The notes: generated by a model from the letters alone, not told the origin. Counted from the stretch's first letter, positions 10,216 through 21,962 are shown. The stretch is DNA of 64,000 bases from Symbiodinium microadriaticum (GCA_001939145.1 LSRX01000048.1:571905-635904); one strand, 5' to 3'. Made by a program: numbers and translations.

Positions 10216-13200
10216 TTGATGTGTGGCCGTGAAAATCCGATGGAGAGTTCCAGAACAGATGCCCGTGGTGGAAGCTCTCTTTCTCTTCCTTCCTGGTTTA
10301 TGCCTGTTCTTGAAGCGAACGGTGTCTCATGGTGTCTCCAACCCAGTCGCTGCCAGGAGCTGCGTGAAGATCTGAAGAAATCTCTGGATCCCTTTGAGCT
10401 GGACCTGGATATTGCGGAGGAAGTCCGCTTGGTGCCTTTGGAGGCTGCCTCAACTCACTTCTTGTGTTGGCAGCCATTCGCTGAATTGCTGCCAACTGGG
10501 TGAGTGCAGGTTGTCGGAGGTTCTAGCAGATGTTGATTCGACATGTTTGCACAAGTTTCGCCGCAACTCTCTCCCCTTTCCTCCTTAACTCTTTGTCTCG
10601 CTTGCGTCCCCTCTGTGATGTCAAGCCGTGAGGATTAACGGTCCCGCTGGCCAGGTTGCTCAGGAAACCATGAAGAGCGAAGGCGTTCCTAGAACGCCTC
10701 CCTGGTTTCCCGTCGCTTGGCTGCATCTCCGAGCAACCCCAAGAATGAGGGCAACTAGTCAGCCGTGACACGGAAACCTCGCAAGAAAGGAGAGGCCGAA
10801 ACTCTGAAGTCGTTGTTGCTGTGACGCCATCAAGTCTCTTGTGCAGGAGTCGGACTCCGAAGAGGTAATGCTGATACTGGCTGGAGGGGATCGTGTGAAG
10901 AGTGCACTCTGCGCAAAGTGCGCTCCTGGCCAAATGTGCCTGCTGTTCGAGGCCCTTGTCCTTTACCTGCTTTACCTGCTGTCATGTCTTCCGATGTTAT
11001 GTCTACTTAGTCGGTCTGCGTGACACCCACGATGAAGGATGGTTCCATCACGAAAGATATCGCCCTTCCCGGCACTGGTCCTGAAGACGAGTTGACCAGA
11101 CAGGCGTTGCCGTTGAAAGTCCGTCCTGGAGGCGTGGCGGCTTCCCATCCACCACTTCTCGTGTTCAGTTTCCCTTGGCCTGTCAGGTTGCTACAGACTG
11201 GGCCTTCTCCACACTACTCCGAAGAGTAAGCATGCTCTGGTCCTCATCTCGCAAGACAAGCACCTGCCCCCTTGTGAAGCCAATGATGTGTTCAAGGTTG
11301 AATACCCCGGAGGCTGTGCAGAAGCGAAAGCGGATATAGAGCTGATCGAGAGCCCAAGCTTAGAGGGTGTCTGGCTGATTGGTGACGTCACCCATGGAGG
11401 GAAGGCGTGGCAGGTGGGCATTCGGTCAGGACAGCTGGTCCGAGAAGCTGAAGGCTGGGACAGTGATCCGCTATCGCAGGAGGCTTCGGCGGCGGGGGTG
11501 CGATTGGTGGTTGAAGGCAAGCCCCGGAAGTGGAGACTGGCCGTGCTGTCTTGCAACGCGTTGACATCCATCCGTGTTGGAACCGCGCTGGCCAACCCCG
11601 CGGGTCACCACCCGATATTTTGGCAGCGTGAAATCTCTGGTCAGCCCGAAAATGACGTCAGCACCTTCGGCGGGACATCTGAAGCCCAATGCGCTGCGAT
11701 GCGATCTGGCCTGACAGTTGCAGACTTACAGGAAATGGGATTGAACTTCTCCCAGGCCAGTGCAGTACACAATCTGGTCGATTGTGCCCATGGAGTTCGT
11801 CTGGTTCAAGGACCACCAGGCAGCGAAACTCCAACGACTCTAGTGCTGTGCCCTTTTGTGATGTAGACTCTAGACTCTACACTATACGCCACAAACAGGC
11901 ACTGGGAAGACACATACCTTGGCTGTGCTCTTGGAGCAGTGCGCGAAACTGGCACTCAGCACCAGGGAGGAGACGGAGGACTCCAAGCAGCTCGCCAGCA
12001 AATTTACGGACATGTTTGCTCGTGTTGACATGTCCTTGCAGAACTGCAGGCCGGCGCCCAAGAAGAAGAGGAAGAATCGGTTCCAGAAGCACAGCCCGCC
12101 CGAGCCGGAGCCACCAGATGTTGACATGAGGCGGCGCCACGCAAATCGTTGCCTCGTGTGCGCGCCGACGAACATCGCGGTGCAAGAGGTCCTGCGACGA
12201 TTGCTGGAGCGCATTCGGCCAGAACATTGGTGTCAGGCGGACTAGACAAAGAAGAGTGGAGGGTGAGATATGCAAGGCTGCAACACTCGTTGTTATTGAC
12301 GAAAATCCAAGGAAACGCTGTTGCTATCAAACTAGCCACAACAAACACCCACGCGGCGGCTTCCTAAGCTATGAGCAGGTGTACGTGACGGTACGCATGT
12401 CTTTGTGGGATGTAGCTGTGTCGAATGTTGTAGGGGATGATGACAGGGATGCATGACAAAATTTCAAGGTGTGGTGCTTCTGCTGAGCCCCATTCTGAAG
12501 GGTGGGAAGTTAAGTTGAGCATGCGAGTGCGCTTGTGTCGACGACCGCCCAGGTGGCCTTGGTTGCAACGCAAGATCGTGCGAACGTAGAATGGTCTGAC
12601 GAGCTGCGCGGGTCTGAAGAGCGGGTTGCGGCCGTACTGCTCGACCACCGAAAGAAGCGGGTGAAACGCATCGCTCGCTTTTGGCTTGGAGAAGGCTTTG
12701 GGAAGGCCAAGCCGCATCTCCGCCAGCCTGATTGGGCCTACGAAGCTGGCAACTCCTGCTTCGCCCTGCTGCTCTGCAAGCCTCTTCAGGCTTTTGCTCG
12801 CCTCTACCAGAGCAAGGGCAGCAAGGGCAGCAAGGGGAATGGGAAGCAAGGCCAAGGCAGAGTGCAGGTTGTGAGCCTGCTGGACTTTGTGCATCAGAAG
12901 CTCAAGGACATCTTGCAGATGGTCCAAAACCATCAGGAAAAGCTCCACAGAGAGGTTGCCTTTAAGACCCAGGAGTTCTGTCCTTTCCTTTGCTCCAAGC
13001 AGGAGCGGAGGAGGCTCGCGGCCGAAGGGCAGGTCTTCAGCAAGCTCGTGACGCTGCGCGATCAGCTTGAGTCTTTCCGGCAGAGGCTCACAGAACTCGT
13101 GGAAGGATGGGAGACGGCCAAGCTTGCCGACGAGGACTGGTTGGACCTGCCCGTGGCAAGTCCGGATGTCGGCACAGGCAAAGGCGAGAGCAGTGGCGAC

Positions 13201-15346
13201 CAGCCCAACATGGTTCTGGACCGAAAGAAAGCCTACTCCTTTGTGCAGTGGGTCGTGCAAGGTGAGGCTGATGCCAAAGCCAAGGCTCTGGAAGGGTTGA
13301 CAGAGCTCCTCGGCCTGGATGCGTCCCCAGTTGCTACGGTAACGGAGGAGGCCTTGGCTACTGCCGAGAAGCGGCTCAAGCTTCTGCTGCACCCGGACAA
13401 GGCATCCCCAGACATGAGGCTTGTCGCCACCGAAACTTTCCAGGATTTGGAGAAGGCGATGGAAGCGGTGCGGAAGTCCTTGCGTTGTCCGGTCCCTACA
13501 TCCCAGGACACCCACCCTAGTGGCACTCGCACCCCGGCCAGCCACGGGTTTGTGGTAAACGTCGACGAGCGTCTGCGGGCTTGGCTCTCGGAGGCGACAG
13601 TGGAGGCCTTGGAAGCTTGCACGGAAGCTCACATCGAGCTGCTTTCGGCTTGCACGGCGGTGCGGACCGCAGAATCTTCCTTTCTCAAAGGAGCGCTCCT
13701 GCGGAGAGCGGCGCTCGTCTTCTGTACCCTTACGGTGGCAGGGCGGGCAACGGTATGTGGACAACAGATACCAACGGTGCTCATTGACGAGGCGTGCCAG
13801 GCATGCGAGGCCGAAACGCTGCTTGCTCTCAGAAGTTGGGTGCAGCGACTTTTCTTGGTGGGCGACCCACGCCAGCTTCCGTCGACAGTGTCTTCACCAT
13901 TGGCCAAGCAGGCTCTCTATGCTCGTTCCATGTGTCTTGGATATGATCTTTGCTACTTTTTGTCAGTTACTTGGAGCTTGGAACTTGTTGAGGTTTGAGC
14001 GCCTTGAGCAGACCGGCACGAAGGCAGACCTCCTGGAGGAGCAGTACCGCATGGATCCGCCAATATTGTGCTGGTCCAACGAATGTTTTTATGCATCTTG
14101 CCTGCAGCATTGGACCGTTTGCTTGCTGGACCTGGAAGGCTGATTTTGTGTTGCATTTTAAAGCATCCCCTCGGCCTTCAAGCCTTTCCCAGGGTGGCAG
14201 AATCCGCACGGCAGACAGCGTGCTGCAAAGGGAGACCCATACGGATCCGGATCCAGATAGTTGGTCTCCTCTTGACCAACACCGACATGGTCCTTTCAGG
14301 CTGTCGGCCAGATGCAACTAAATCAGTGCCGGAGAGTTTTGATCACAGCACACTCTCTCCCAAGGATGGACACTTCCAGGGAGGGCTGGCCAGAGGAACA
14401 GGCGATTCTTTTCGAGGTAGATCTGATTTCTGCGCAAGTGAGTGCGTCATGCTTGGCAGAAGCTTGCGACCAGGTGAGGTTCTCGTTTCGCAACCTTGGT
14501 GAAGCAGACTTCCTCATGAAGCATCTACACAAATTCTTCCGAGAGTGCCATCCAGACATTGGGACCACTGTCGGTATCATCACACCTTATCGGGCTCAAG
14601 TGGAGCTGCTTCAACACCTTCTGCAGAAAGCCCACGAACGCGTGCGTGCCAACACATCAGTGGCAACAGTCGATGGCTTCCAAGGAAACGAGCGACCTTG
14701 CTGCATGCAGATGTGGTGGCTCTGGTAGGGCATCGATTATCACACGTGAACCAGGCGTGATCTTATCATTATCTCCACCGTGAGGACTGACCTGCATACC
14801 TGATGACATGTGGCCTTCGACGTGGCTCCCCGTATCCTGTTGCAGGTCTGGCGGCAGTATAGGTTTCAATGCCGACGAGCGGCGACTGCGACTCAGCTGC
14901 ACACCCACGTTCTTGCGCTTGCCTTTGCTTCGTTTGCCCCGAGCGGTTCCGCAGGAACGTGGCCGTCACTAGAGCCAAGCGGAATGTTTGGATCATTGGT
15001 GACATGGAGACCCTGTATCGTGGACAGTCCAAGGGTGCTCCGACAGCACGTTGCTGCTAATTTCTGTCTCTCGTGTGGAGTTCGACCAGGGCAATTTCAC
15101 ACACATGACAGGCAATGTCTGGCGCGATCTCCTGGCATTTGCTCGATCGCGAGCATGGGTCCTCCCAGCCTTGACCCCGACACCGGCTGAGCCTCCGAAG
15201 CCTCAGCCAATTGATCCACCGGCAACACCGGACATGCTGTGGACGGATCTGCAAAGAGCGGCATGGGAGGACTCCCGCTTGTTTGGTTTTGTCTGCAGTT
15301 CGTTCGCATCGAAGGCCAAGCTCATGTTGATTGAGTATTCTACATA
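10216..15346 (+). CDS. SF1 helicase (UPF1/SEN1-like) with J-domain-like insert
   Basis: Superfamily 1 RNA/DNA helicase. Motifs in order: LNFSQASAVHN (Q motif, about 11,740), P-loop GPPGTGKTHTLA restored across a GC-AG intron (11,820-11,898), CLVCAPTNIAVQEVL, IDEACQACEAE (motif II, about 13,783), LVGDPRQLPS (III), FERL...EEQYRMDPP (IV, joined by a GT-AG intron 13,932-13,992), FYGGRIRTADSV (joined by a GC-AG intron 14,093-14,192), IITPYRAQVELL, TVDGFQGNE (V) and NVAVTRAKRNVWIIGD (VI). Between motifs Ia and II is a 450-residue insert containing LLLHPDKASP (HPDK at 13,390-13,401) in a J-domain-like context, with helices before and FQDLEKAMEAV after. The frame is offset by about 14-20 nt just after GNE at 14,692. 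The last exon ends with a stop near 15,346. The true start is unclear; possible early exons lie at 10,216-10,503, 10,848-10,900 and from 11,208. Confidence 0.85.
11820..11898 (+). other. GC-AG intron splitting the helicase P-loop
   Basis: The exon ends ...GGACCACCAG, the intron begins GCAGCG and ends CAAACAG, and the next exon begins GCACTGGGAAG. Joining them restores G-P-P-G-T-G-K-T exactly. Reading through gives a stop and no GKT. The donor is therefore GC, set by an invariant motif. Confidence 0.9.
14093..14192 (+). other. GC-AG intron in the SF1 helicase
   Basis: The exon ends TGTTTTTAT (C-F-Y), the intron starts GCATCT and ends TTCCCAG, and the next exon starts GGTGGCAGAATC (G-G-R-I). 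Joined, this gives the family motif FY-G-G-R/K, in phase 0. Confidence 0.85.
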
Positions 15347-15685
15347 GCTGAATGAGTACACCTTAAAATTTTTGGGAGAGTATGCTCCCGTTTAGAACTG
15401 AAAGTGTACACTTTTCCGCGCTTATGATCTCAGCAGCTAAGCAGCTAAGTATTGCAGGGAAGAGATAGAGAAGACCTCTGTGATTTGCAGAAGAAGTCAA
15501 GCTCATGCCTCACAGACGTTTTGACAAGTCCCGAAGCGAAAAGGGTGTGGACTGTTGTCGATAGAAGAGCAGGGGCAGCCTAGTGACTACTAGTGTCAAA
15601 GCTACTACGAGCGCACGCTGAGCCCTCATGACGAATTCATGGCCCCGGAAAAAACAGAGTGAAAGAGAGGGGGGCAGCAAAGACC
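15347..15685. other. Short intergenic region
   Basis: About 340 bp between the stop of the SF1 helicase and the ATG of the next gene. No domain, repeat or RNA was seen. It would have to contain both the 3' processing region of one gene and the leader-acceptor AG of the next. Confidence 0.5.
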
Positions 15686-17152
15686 ATGAGCTTTGGGTTT
15701 GGCCAGGAACAGAAGGCAGTGGGCTGGATGAGGGCGCGGCTACGCGACGGATATCTGCAAGCCTACTGCAGTTTGTGTGACCGCTTTGCCGAAGATGGCC
15801 ACTTGGAGAGCACGATGCACCAGGACAAAAAGGAAGATCCACAGAAGCATCTGGCATCGCAGAGCCGCCTAGAGGGCTTCTTCGTGCGGCTCCAGCTGGA
15901 GCCAGGCGAGGAGCCGGGCTTCTGTGCTTCCGCGGGTGCGAGCCGGCGCGCGCCGGAGCGTGCGAGGGTTCTGGGCGTGGAGCCGGGCTCGGTGCTGGAG
16001 CGGTGGAACGTGTGGGCTCGGCAGTTCGACCTGGAAGTCGTCGAGGGTTCTGTGATCCTGGAAGTAGACGGCTTGACGGGGCAGATGGCCACAGAAGCCC
16101 TAGAGACACTCTCGGCCGGTACCTCGGGCCCCAGGAAGCGGAGTCTTGGCTTCACGGTGGCGCTGGGCGCCAGCCAGGGCAGTGACGAGGACGGTGAAGA
16201 TGACGCTGCATCCCCAGCAAGCCAATGGGACAGCAGCTATGCTGGCTATGCTGGCTATACTTGGCCTCCGCAGAGCTCCGCCGAACACCAGTGGCCCAGC
16301 GGACCAGAGGCTCCCGACAGTACGAGCGTGACAGGGACGGCCGTTGACGAGGGCTGGCCGTCCGTTTTGGATCTGAGTCGTCAGGGAGTCCTCTGGGAGG
16401 CTCTTCGGGACAACATCAAAGCGAAAGAAAGTCCTCATTTGGACTCCGCCCAGGTGGGTCAACCACTTTCACAGGGCGACACAGTGCTCCAGATCGATAG
16501 CTGCATTCGCCTCGGGAATGGGCTGCTTCGCATGAAGGTGGCCACAGTCGGAAGCAGTGCGTGGGTTACTCTCGATGCCAGGGCTTGCGCAAACGGGATT
16601 CTGTTCTTCAGCCCCGGATGCGCTGGGTGTCTATGGCAAGTGGACAAGACGGTTATTGTGAGGAGTGAGGTGGGTCTGGAGTCCGCTGAGGTGGCACGGC
16701 TGTCTCGAGGGACGGTCGTCTTGCAGACTGGCCCGTGCCAGGAACATGGAAAGACCCTTCGAATGCCGGTCTATCGGATGGGAATGTCAGGATGGGTGAC
16801 CTTGTCAGCACGAGCTGCAGGGGAGCCACTATTGCAGTTCTACCTCCCTGGAGGTCACGGCAGCTGCTGGAAAGCCTTGGGACCTCTCAAGTGCCGAGAG
16901 GCTGCATCTCTGCAGTCTGCACCTGTCGACCCGCCGGTCGAAGCTTCGGACATAGTTCGTCAGCATGGTGATATTGAGCTGCTCGAGAATGGAATCATGC
17001 GGCTGCCAATCACAAGGGGTTCACGGATGAAAGCTGCCTGGGTAACCTTGGATGCACGTTGCGCTGTGGCTGCCAGTGGAAGCTCGGGAGATGACAGAGT
17101 ATATCTCGAGTTCGTCAGCCACGCCTCTCAGTTCTGTGGCCTTCATGCTTGA
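15686..17152 (+). CDS. Zinc-finger protein with three SH3-like/WVTL modules (single exon)
   Basis: One uninterrupted frame of about 488 residues from ATG 15,686 (a GTG at 15,659 is in frame but less likely). Near the N-terminus is YCSLCDRFAEDGHLESTMHQ, a C2H2-like finger. It is followed by a PDZ-like segment (VLGVEPGSVLERW then VILEVDG). A low-complexity Ser/Pro/Asp region with AGYAGY comes next. The C-terminal half has three copies of a ~70-residue module. Each starts W-x-A/V-x(5-8) with spaced charged residues and S-x-x-V (bacterial SH3-like) and ends in G-W-V-T-L-x-A or A-W-V-T-L-D-A. No catalytic motif was found. Modules of this kind are common in dinoflagellate proteins as I recall; the function is unknown, probably protein binding. 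It lacks introns, unlike its neighbours, which may suggest origin by retroposition of a cDNA. Confidence 0.75.
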   Translation: MSFGFGQEQKAVGWMRARLRDGYLQAYCSLCDRFAEDGHLESTMHQDKKEDPQKHLASQSRLEGFFVRLQLEPGEEPGFCASAGASRRAPERARVLGVEPGSVLERWNVWARQFDLEVVEGSVILEVDGLTGQMATEALETLSAGTSGPRKRSLGFTVALGASQGSDEDGEDDAASPASQWDSSYAGYAGYTWPPQSSAEHQWPSGPEAPDSTSVTGTAVDEGWPSVLDLSRQGVLWEALRDNIKAKESPHLDSAQVGQPLSQGDTVLQIDSCIRLGNGLLRMKVATVGSSAWVTLDARACANGILFFSPGCAGCLWQVDKTVIVRSEVGLESAEVARLSRGTVVLQTGPCQEHGKTLRMPVYRMGMSGWVTLSARAAGEPLLQFYLPGGHGSCWKALGPLKCREAASLQSAPVDPPVEASDIVRQHGDIELLENGIMRLPITRGSRMKAAWVTLDARCAVAASGSSGDDRVYLEFVSHASQFCGLHA

Positions 17153-18913
17153 CACCCACACCGCACAACATGCTGCCGTTGATGGGGCCGGTTTGCATTC
17201 TTCTGCTGCGAAGCTCGGGCTTGCAAACCAAGCACTATTGGCGCGTCAGGCAGGCTGAGAGGGAGGAAATGGTGCTTGCCTCTTCTGCACTTACACATCT
17301 TCCCTGGCTCTTCTTGCTCTCTTTCTCCGTAGGTTTTTTTCAGACCGCTCCTGGAGCTTGTTTGCAATTGGGTGACCCGGTCTCTTTCTGTCGATCTTTT
17401 CACTTGTCAGTCTACAAGGTCGTTTCTGCTACCTGCTGAAAACTCTCACCCTGCAGGTATTTCAGCGTGCATTTTTCAGCACCACGCCGAGTTGCAGGTT
17501 CGCCGTTGCTGTTCTGAGCTCGACAGCAAACAGCGCAATTCTGCAACGTATCAGTCTGCAGATGGTGAAAAGGATTCCATGCTTGCTGGTTGCATCCAGT
17601 TTGCATCCTCGTTCCACGTAGACTTGCCCGAAATGCGGGTGCAGGCACGAGCTGTCCCGCATCTGCCCCAGCCATCTGACTGCGGGATGGGAACGGGAAA
17701 CATGGGGAGGATGGTGCAACAGCAACCATAGCTTTCCTAGTCAGCGCGGAAAGACAAAGGGTGGTAGTGTCCGGTGAATGCGCTAATTGAACCGATGGGA
17801 TCCTTCATGGCCCATGGTGCTCGCATTGTGGCGGTGCTCTTGTCCATGCCCCGGCCTTCGCAGCTTCGCACTGTCACTTCGACTTTGACTTTGGGATGCC
17901 GAGGTTGGAGCTGAGTTGGGCAGAAGGCCGCCACGGATCTGGCGCGGTGCCGGCCTCCGATGGCCGCTGCTGCTCCGCGTTTGCACAGGACACGATGGCC
18001 TGGATGTTTGTTCCGAGAAGCCGGGCAGCACCACCGGGCCAGCGCCTCAGGGCATTGCCTAATCGGGTCTGGCTTCGCCCCAGGGTTGTGTGGCCAGGTG
18101 CTCCGACGCTGATGCCGCTGTGGCCTGCTGGTGTCCTGCTAAAAGATATCGGTGGAGGTTGGGAGCTCCACTAAATGCAGGGTAGACCGAGGTCTCGAGA
18201 TCCCACGGTCCGTGCGATCCCGAGATTGCAGGGTTTTGCAGGAGAAGCACGCGCCCCCACTTGACTTGAGGATGGACCTGTTGGCCACGAGCAATGGCAT
18301 CGGCCCGAGCACAACATCCAGCTCTCCTTGCCGTTGCCTGACCTTCGCTCATGTTTTCTCTAGCAGTGTAGCACGAGGTGCCGAAATGGGCCTCCCATCC
18401 TTTGACAGCCAACGCTGCCTGTCAGACGCTAGAGGCGAGCAGCCCACCTCGGACCTGCACGTGCCATGTTTTTGTCGCCGCTGGAGGATTCCCTAGGCCA
18501 GCGAAGCTACAGCGGTGCTTGCAGCTTCAAAGTCCCAGGCAAAGAGTGCATCCCTGGGCTAGACGGTGCAAGCTCATGTCTGTGGTGGATGTCTCTGCAT
18601 CTGGGGTGAGACGCTCCATGGCTTCGTCGTCTGCTTGGGACGGCTTTTGAGACGCTCACAAGAATTAACACCAGGGTGCGGCAATTGCCAGTAGCCTTAG
18701 TTGCAGGTTTGAGATTCCCGATGCAAAGAGTGCGGCCTCCTCGATCCTGGCGGAGGGTTCGGACAGCACGTCCTGCTCTCGGCCTCAGGCCTTCGCCCCG
18801 ATCTTGGGACGAAAGCTATGCCCTCGCCGAGCGATTGCCGGGCCCTTTGCACTCCATTGCCATGTTTCTTGTCCCACAAAAATCCGGTCTTTGCTTTCTT
18901 GGGTTTTGCAGAG
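17153..18913. other. No gene recognised; may hold 5' exons of the GH3 gene
   Basis: Only short open frames without domains. A segment ending ESYALAERLPG (about 18,810-18,842) resembles the sequence that usually precedes the GH3 MTLEEK block, and the string GAGCGATTGCCG there is echoed by GAGAGGCTGCCG at 18,912. This may be an upstream exon, but no clean splice junction can be drawn. Confidence 0.35.
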
Positions 18914-19258
18914 AGGCTGCCGCTCATGACCCTGGAGGAGAAGCAGCGCTTGCTGCAGGGCATAGGCCCGGCCCGGCCAGCCGATGATGGAAGCACGCAG
19001 ACCCGTCGACTGCGGGCAGGCTGGAATGGTGCAAAGTTTGCCTGGCACCAAGTACCTGCAGAGACAGGGCTATTCTTGGCTCAAAGGTTCTCGTCTTGGA
19101 TTTAGGAGCTGAACCATGGGTATTACGTGGGAACTACGCGCCCTGTGGATCGCCTGGCTGTGTCAACGTCCCAGTCTGTGCCGGAGCTTGAGTCATGCAA
19201 AGCCGCAGCAGCAATGAGGCCGGGTCTCAACTTTCAGGACCCCCGGAGTTGTGCCAGC
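18914..19258 (+). CDS. GH3 glycoside hydrolase, 5' exons
   Basis: First recognisable exons of a beta-glucosidase-type glycoside hydrolase family 3 enzyme, which removes glucosyl or related residues from the non-reducing ends of glycans. The frame gives RLPLMTLEEKQRLLQGIG (18,914-18,970), matching the MTLEEK start of the GH3 N-terminal domain. A second exon gives GYYVGTTRPVDRLAV and is joined by a GT-AG intron (19,162-19,218) to PGLNFQD. This yields RLAVPGLNFQD, the family motif RLG-V/I-P-x-L-N-x-x-D. The exon ends near ASM at about 19,250, followed by a stop if read through. The next family motif (GTST-WPS) is found only at 41.8 kb. The junction across that gap is not resolved. No signal peptide was found upstream. 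Confidence 0.7.
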
Positions 19259-19675
19259 ATGGGCTGAGCTTGGGCCGGCGTCAATGAATGCTTGGAAAGC
19301 CCTGAGCCGCTGGTGTCAGGCTCAAGCGTCCTGTGGGTGGCGGGCCGTATAGTAGCCTAGAAAAGAACCACCGATGGCGGCAGCGAGATCAGAGGAGCAG
19401 GTCATTCATAGTCATTCCCTGGATGATGAAACAGATGCAGTTATGGTGCCTTGGCTTGGCTGGGGTTGCCGGAGGAGCGTAGGATGCCACTGTCCACTGT
19501 GTGCAACCGAGGAGCCTCCGCTAGATGAGTTTGATATGTGGGATCATTACCAGGCTGCGGCCGTCGGCGACGCAAGGAAACGATCCACGACTAACCTAAG
19601 CTGCGCAGGGCAGGATAGTCCTTGGTTGTGAGTACGTAGGAGTTGCTTCTCCGGCATGAGTGTACCTATGTAACA

Positions 19676-19960
19676 TGTCTATATCTACATATGCAGGTAG
19701 GTAGGTATGTATGCATGTATGCATGCATGGATGCATGTATGCATGTATGCATGGATGCATGTATGCATGTAAACTGCATATCTATATATAACAGAATATA
19801 ATACAATACAATAAAAGATAAGATAAGATAATATAATACACTATACTATACTATAATATAATATAACATAATATATTATATTATATTATAATCTAGTATA
19901 CTTTTATATAATGTAGACATAGATAGATACAGATGTAGATATAGATGTAGATAGACGTGC
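19676..19960. repeat. Microsatellite: ATGC/ATGT repeats then AT-rich tract
   Basis: Runs of GTATGCATG and GGATGCATG units (19,690-19,770) pass into AT-rich ATAATATA and AGATA repeats. Non-coding, inside the large GH3 intron. Confidence 0.9.
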
Positions 19961-20105
19961 CTACATTTTCAAACTGCTACGTCTCTGTGATCGTGTGAAA
20001 GTGCAGATGAGAGGGGAGGAAGCGAGCCCGAGAGAACTAGGGAGAGAGAGAGAGAGACTTCGGTGGGAGAGAGGCGGGCCTACGAAACTGGCGCAAAAAC
20101 GCTTG

Positions 20106-20400
20106 GACACACAGACACACAGACACACAGACACACAGACACACAGACACACAGACACACAGACACACAGACACACAGACACACAGACACACAGACACAC
20201 AGACACACAGACACACAGACACACAGACACACAGACACACAGACACACAGACACACAGACACACAGACACACAGACACNCACACACACCCACACACACAC
20301 ACACACACCCACACACACCCACACACACCCACACACACCCACACACGCACACACGCACACACAGGCACACACGCACACACGCACACACGCACACACAGAC
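20106..20400. repeat. GACACACA (8-bp) microsatellite and CA repeats with an assembly N
   Basis: About 21 copies of an 8-bp GACACACA unit, an N at 20,279, then CA-rich repeats with CCC interruptions. The array length is not reliable because the N marks an unresolved base. Long open frames on both strands here are repeat translations. Confidence 0.95.
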
Positions 20401-20449
20401 AGAGAGCCCCGCAATGCCCGAGTCTTGACTGAGGAGAGGCCATCTCGCA

Positions 20450-21876
20450 GTTGCAGAAGTCCTTCCTGGACCAGCTGCATTCCGAGATGGATGTGAATGC
20501 GGCCGCCGCCAAGGCACTGCTCCACCTGAAGGCCAAGGCCTCCTTAGAAGCCTCCCTGGAAAGCGAGACCTCGGAGGGAGCGGAAGGATCACCGACAGCT
20601 TCTTGGTGGGACTCCGAGTCTTCGCCCATGGACCAAAATGGACAGCATGTCAAGATCTGCGATGACGAAGAGAGGACACCTCTTCGGGCTGGCCCTGTCA
20701 TGATAGCGACCCCACCCCCCTGTCTCCACAGCATGTCTCTTTTAGTCTGCTGGAGTCCTGGTTGAGAGGGGCCAAGCGCTGAAGCCCCCGGCCCGTGAGC
20801 TGACTGCATGCGAGTTTGGGCGAGGCTTCCAAGTCTGAGTTGACCCGTTTTCCCTCTGTGTGCGCCAATGGGCTCACTGGTGACAGTTGCACCGGTGTGA
20901 GTGCTTGAGTGCAGACTCGCTTGTGGGCTGGAGGGCAATCTTGTGGGCGGGTCTCAGCAGGAAAGGCGTCCCAAACTAGTTAAGGATGGGAGTGTGGGAC
21001 TGTCCCGACTCCTTCGATCATGCAGTCACACCGTGTGTGGTGACCCAATTCATTAGGAATGCCCATCCTCGCGGAAACTTCCTGTTTGCGTGTCTGAGCT
21101 GTCGATGCCGTCTTCAGACAGCCCGGAGGACAATGGAGCGCGACGTGGACGAGTTCGATCTGATGGCACAACGCAGCGCAGCTTTCGAGTCTCTTCCAGA
21201 GGACCGGAAGCGAGCCATCTCCTCGCTGCAATCCGCGTTCCTGGCAGCTGGGCCGAAATTACAGTCGACGGAAGCTCCTATTTTTAGCTTTTGGGATGTT
21301 CATATTTCTGTTCTTGACACCCCAGGATGCCCTGGACACAGAAGATGTGAATGGCGCGGCCGCAGCGGCATTGAAGCGCCTCCTGTCGAACCCAGCCGGC
21401 GAGGATGCGGATAGGCTGGACTCGATGGACAGTCTCAGCATGTCTTCTCTTCTCCGCTCATTCTTCGTTTTTTTAGAGCCTTAGTGCTAGATGCAGATGT
21501 CGGTGCGGATGAGGAGTGGTGGCAAGCCTTCGATTTTCCAAATGCTCTTCCAAGAGAAGTTGGTTTCAGAAGAGATGACCGCAGAGAGCCTTGGCTTGGT
21601 GAAGTCCGCGGTTGTGCAAAGAACACCAACAACTGGATCAGCGCGCACGACGACGACTACGTCGACGACGACTACCGCAACTGCTACCACCACCGCCACG
21701 ACGACGACGACCACCACCACCACCACAACCACCTACTGACCTAATGCTACTGCTACAACCACTACTTCACCACTTGTACTACCATGTCTCCTACTACTTC
21801 TACGCCTACCACCAATCCACGGCAAACCGCCACCGCCGCCGCCACCGCCACCGCCACCGCCGCNNNNNACCACCAC

Positions 21877-21910
<34 letters not shown>

Positions 21911-21929
21911 TGCAGCTGCAACTGAACTC

Positions 21930-21962
<33 letters not shown>

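Noticed and set aside
12364..13764. 466-codon open frame on the minus strand
   Set aside because: It lies exactly opposite the SF1 helicase insert and motifs II-III, which are conserved on the + strand; GC-rich coding sequence gives such antisense frames.
20106..20277. Regular short repeat that could suggest a CRISPR-like array
   Set aside because: 8-bp period without spacers in a eukaryotic intron; a plain microsatellite.
19961..20938. Long minus-strand frame rich in Cys-Val and overlapping + frames rich in Thr-His
   Set aside because: Translation of the GACACACA/CA microsatellite, including an N.
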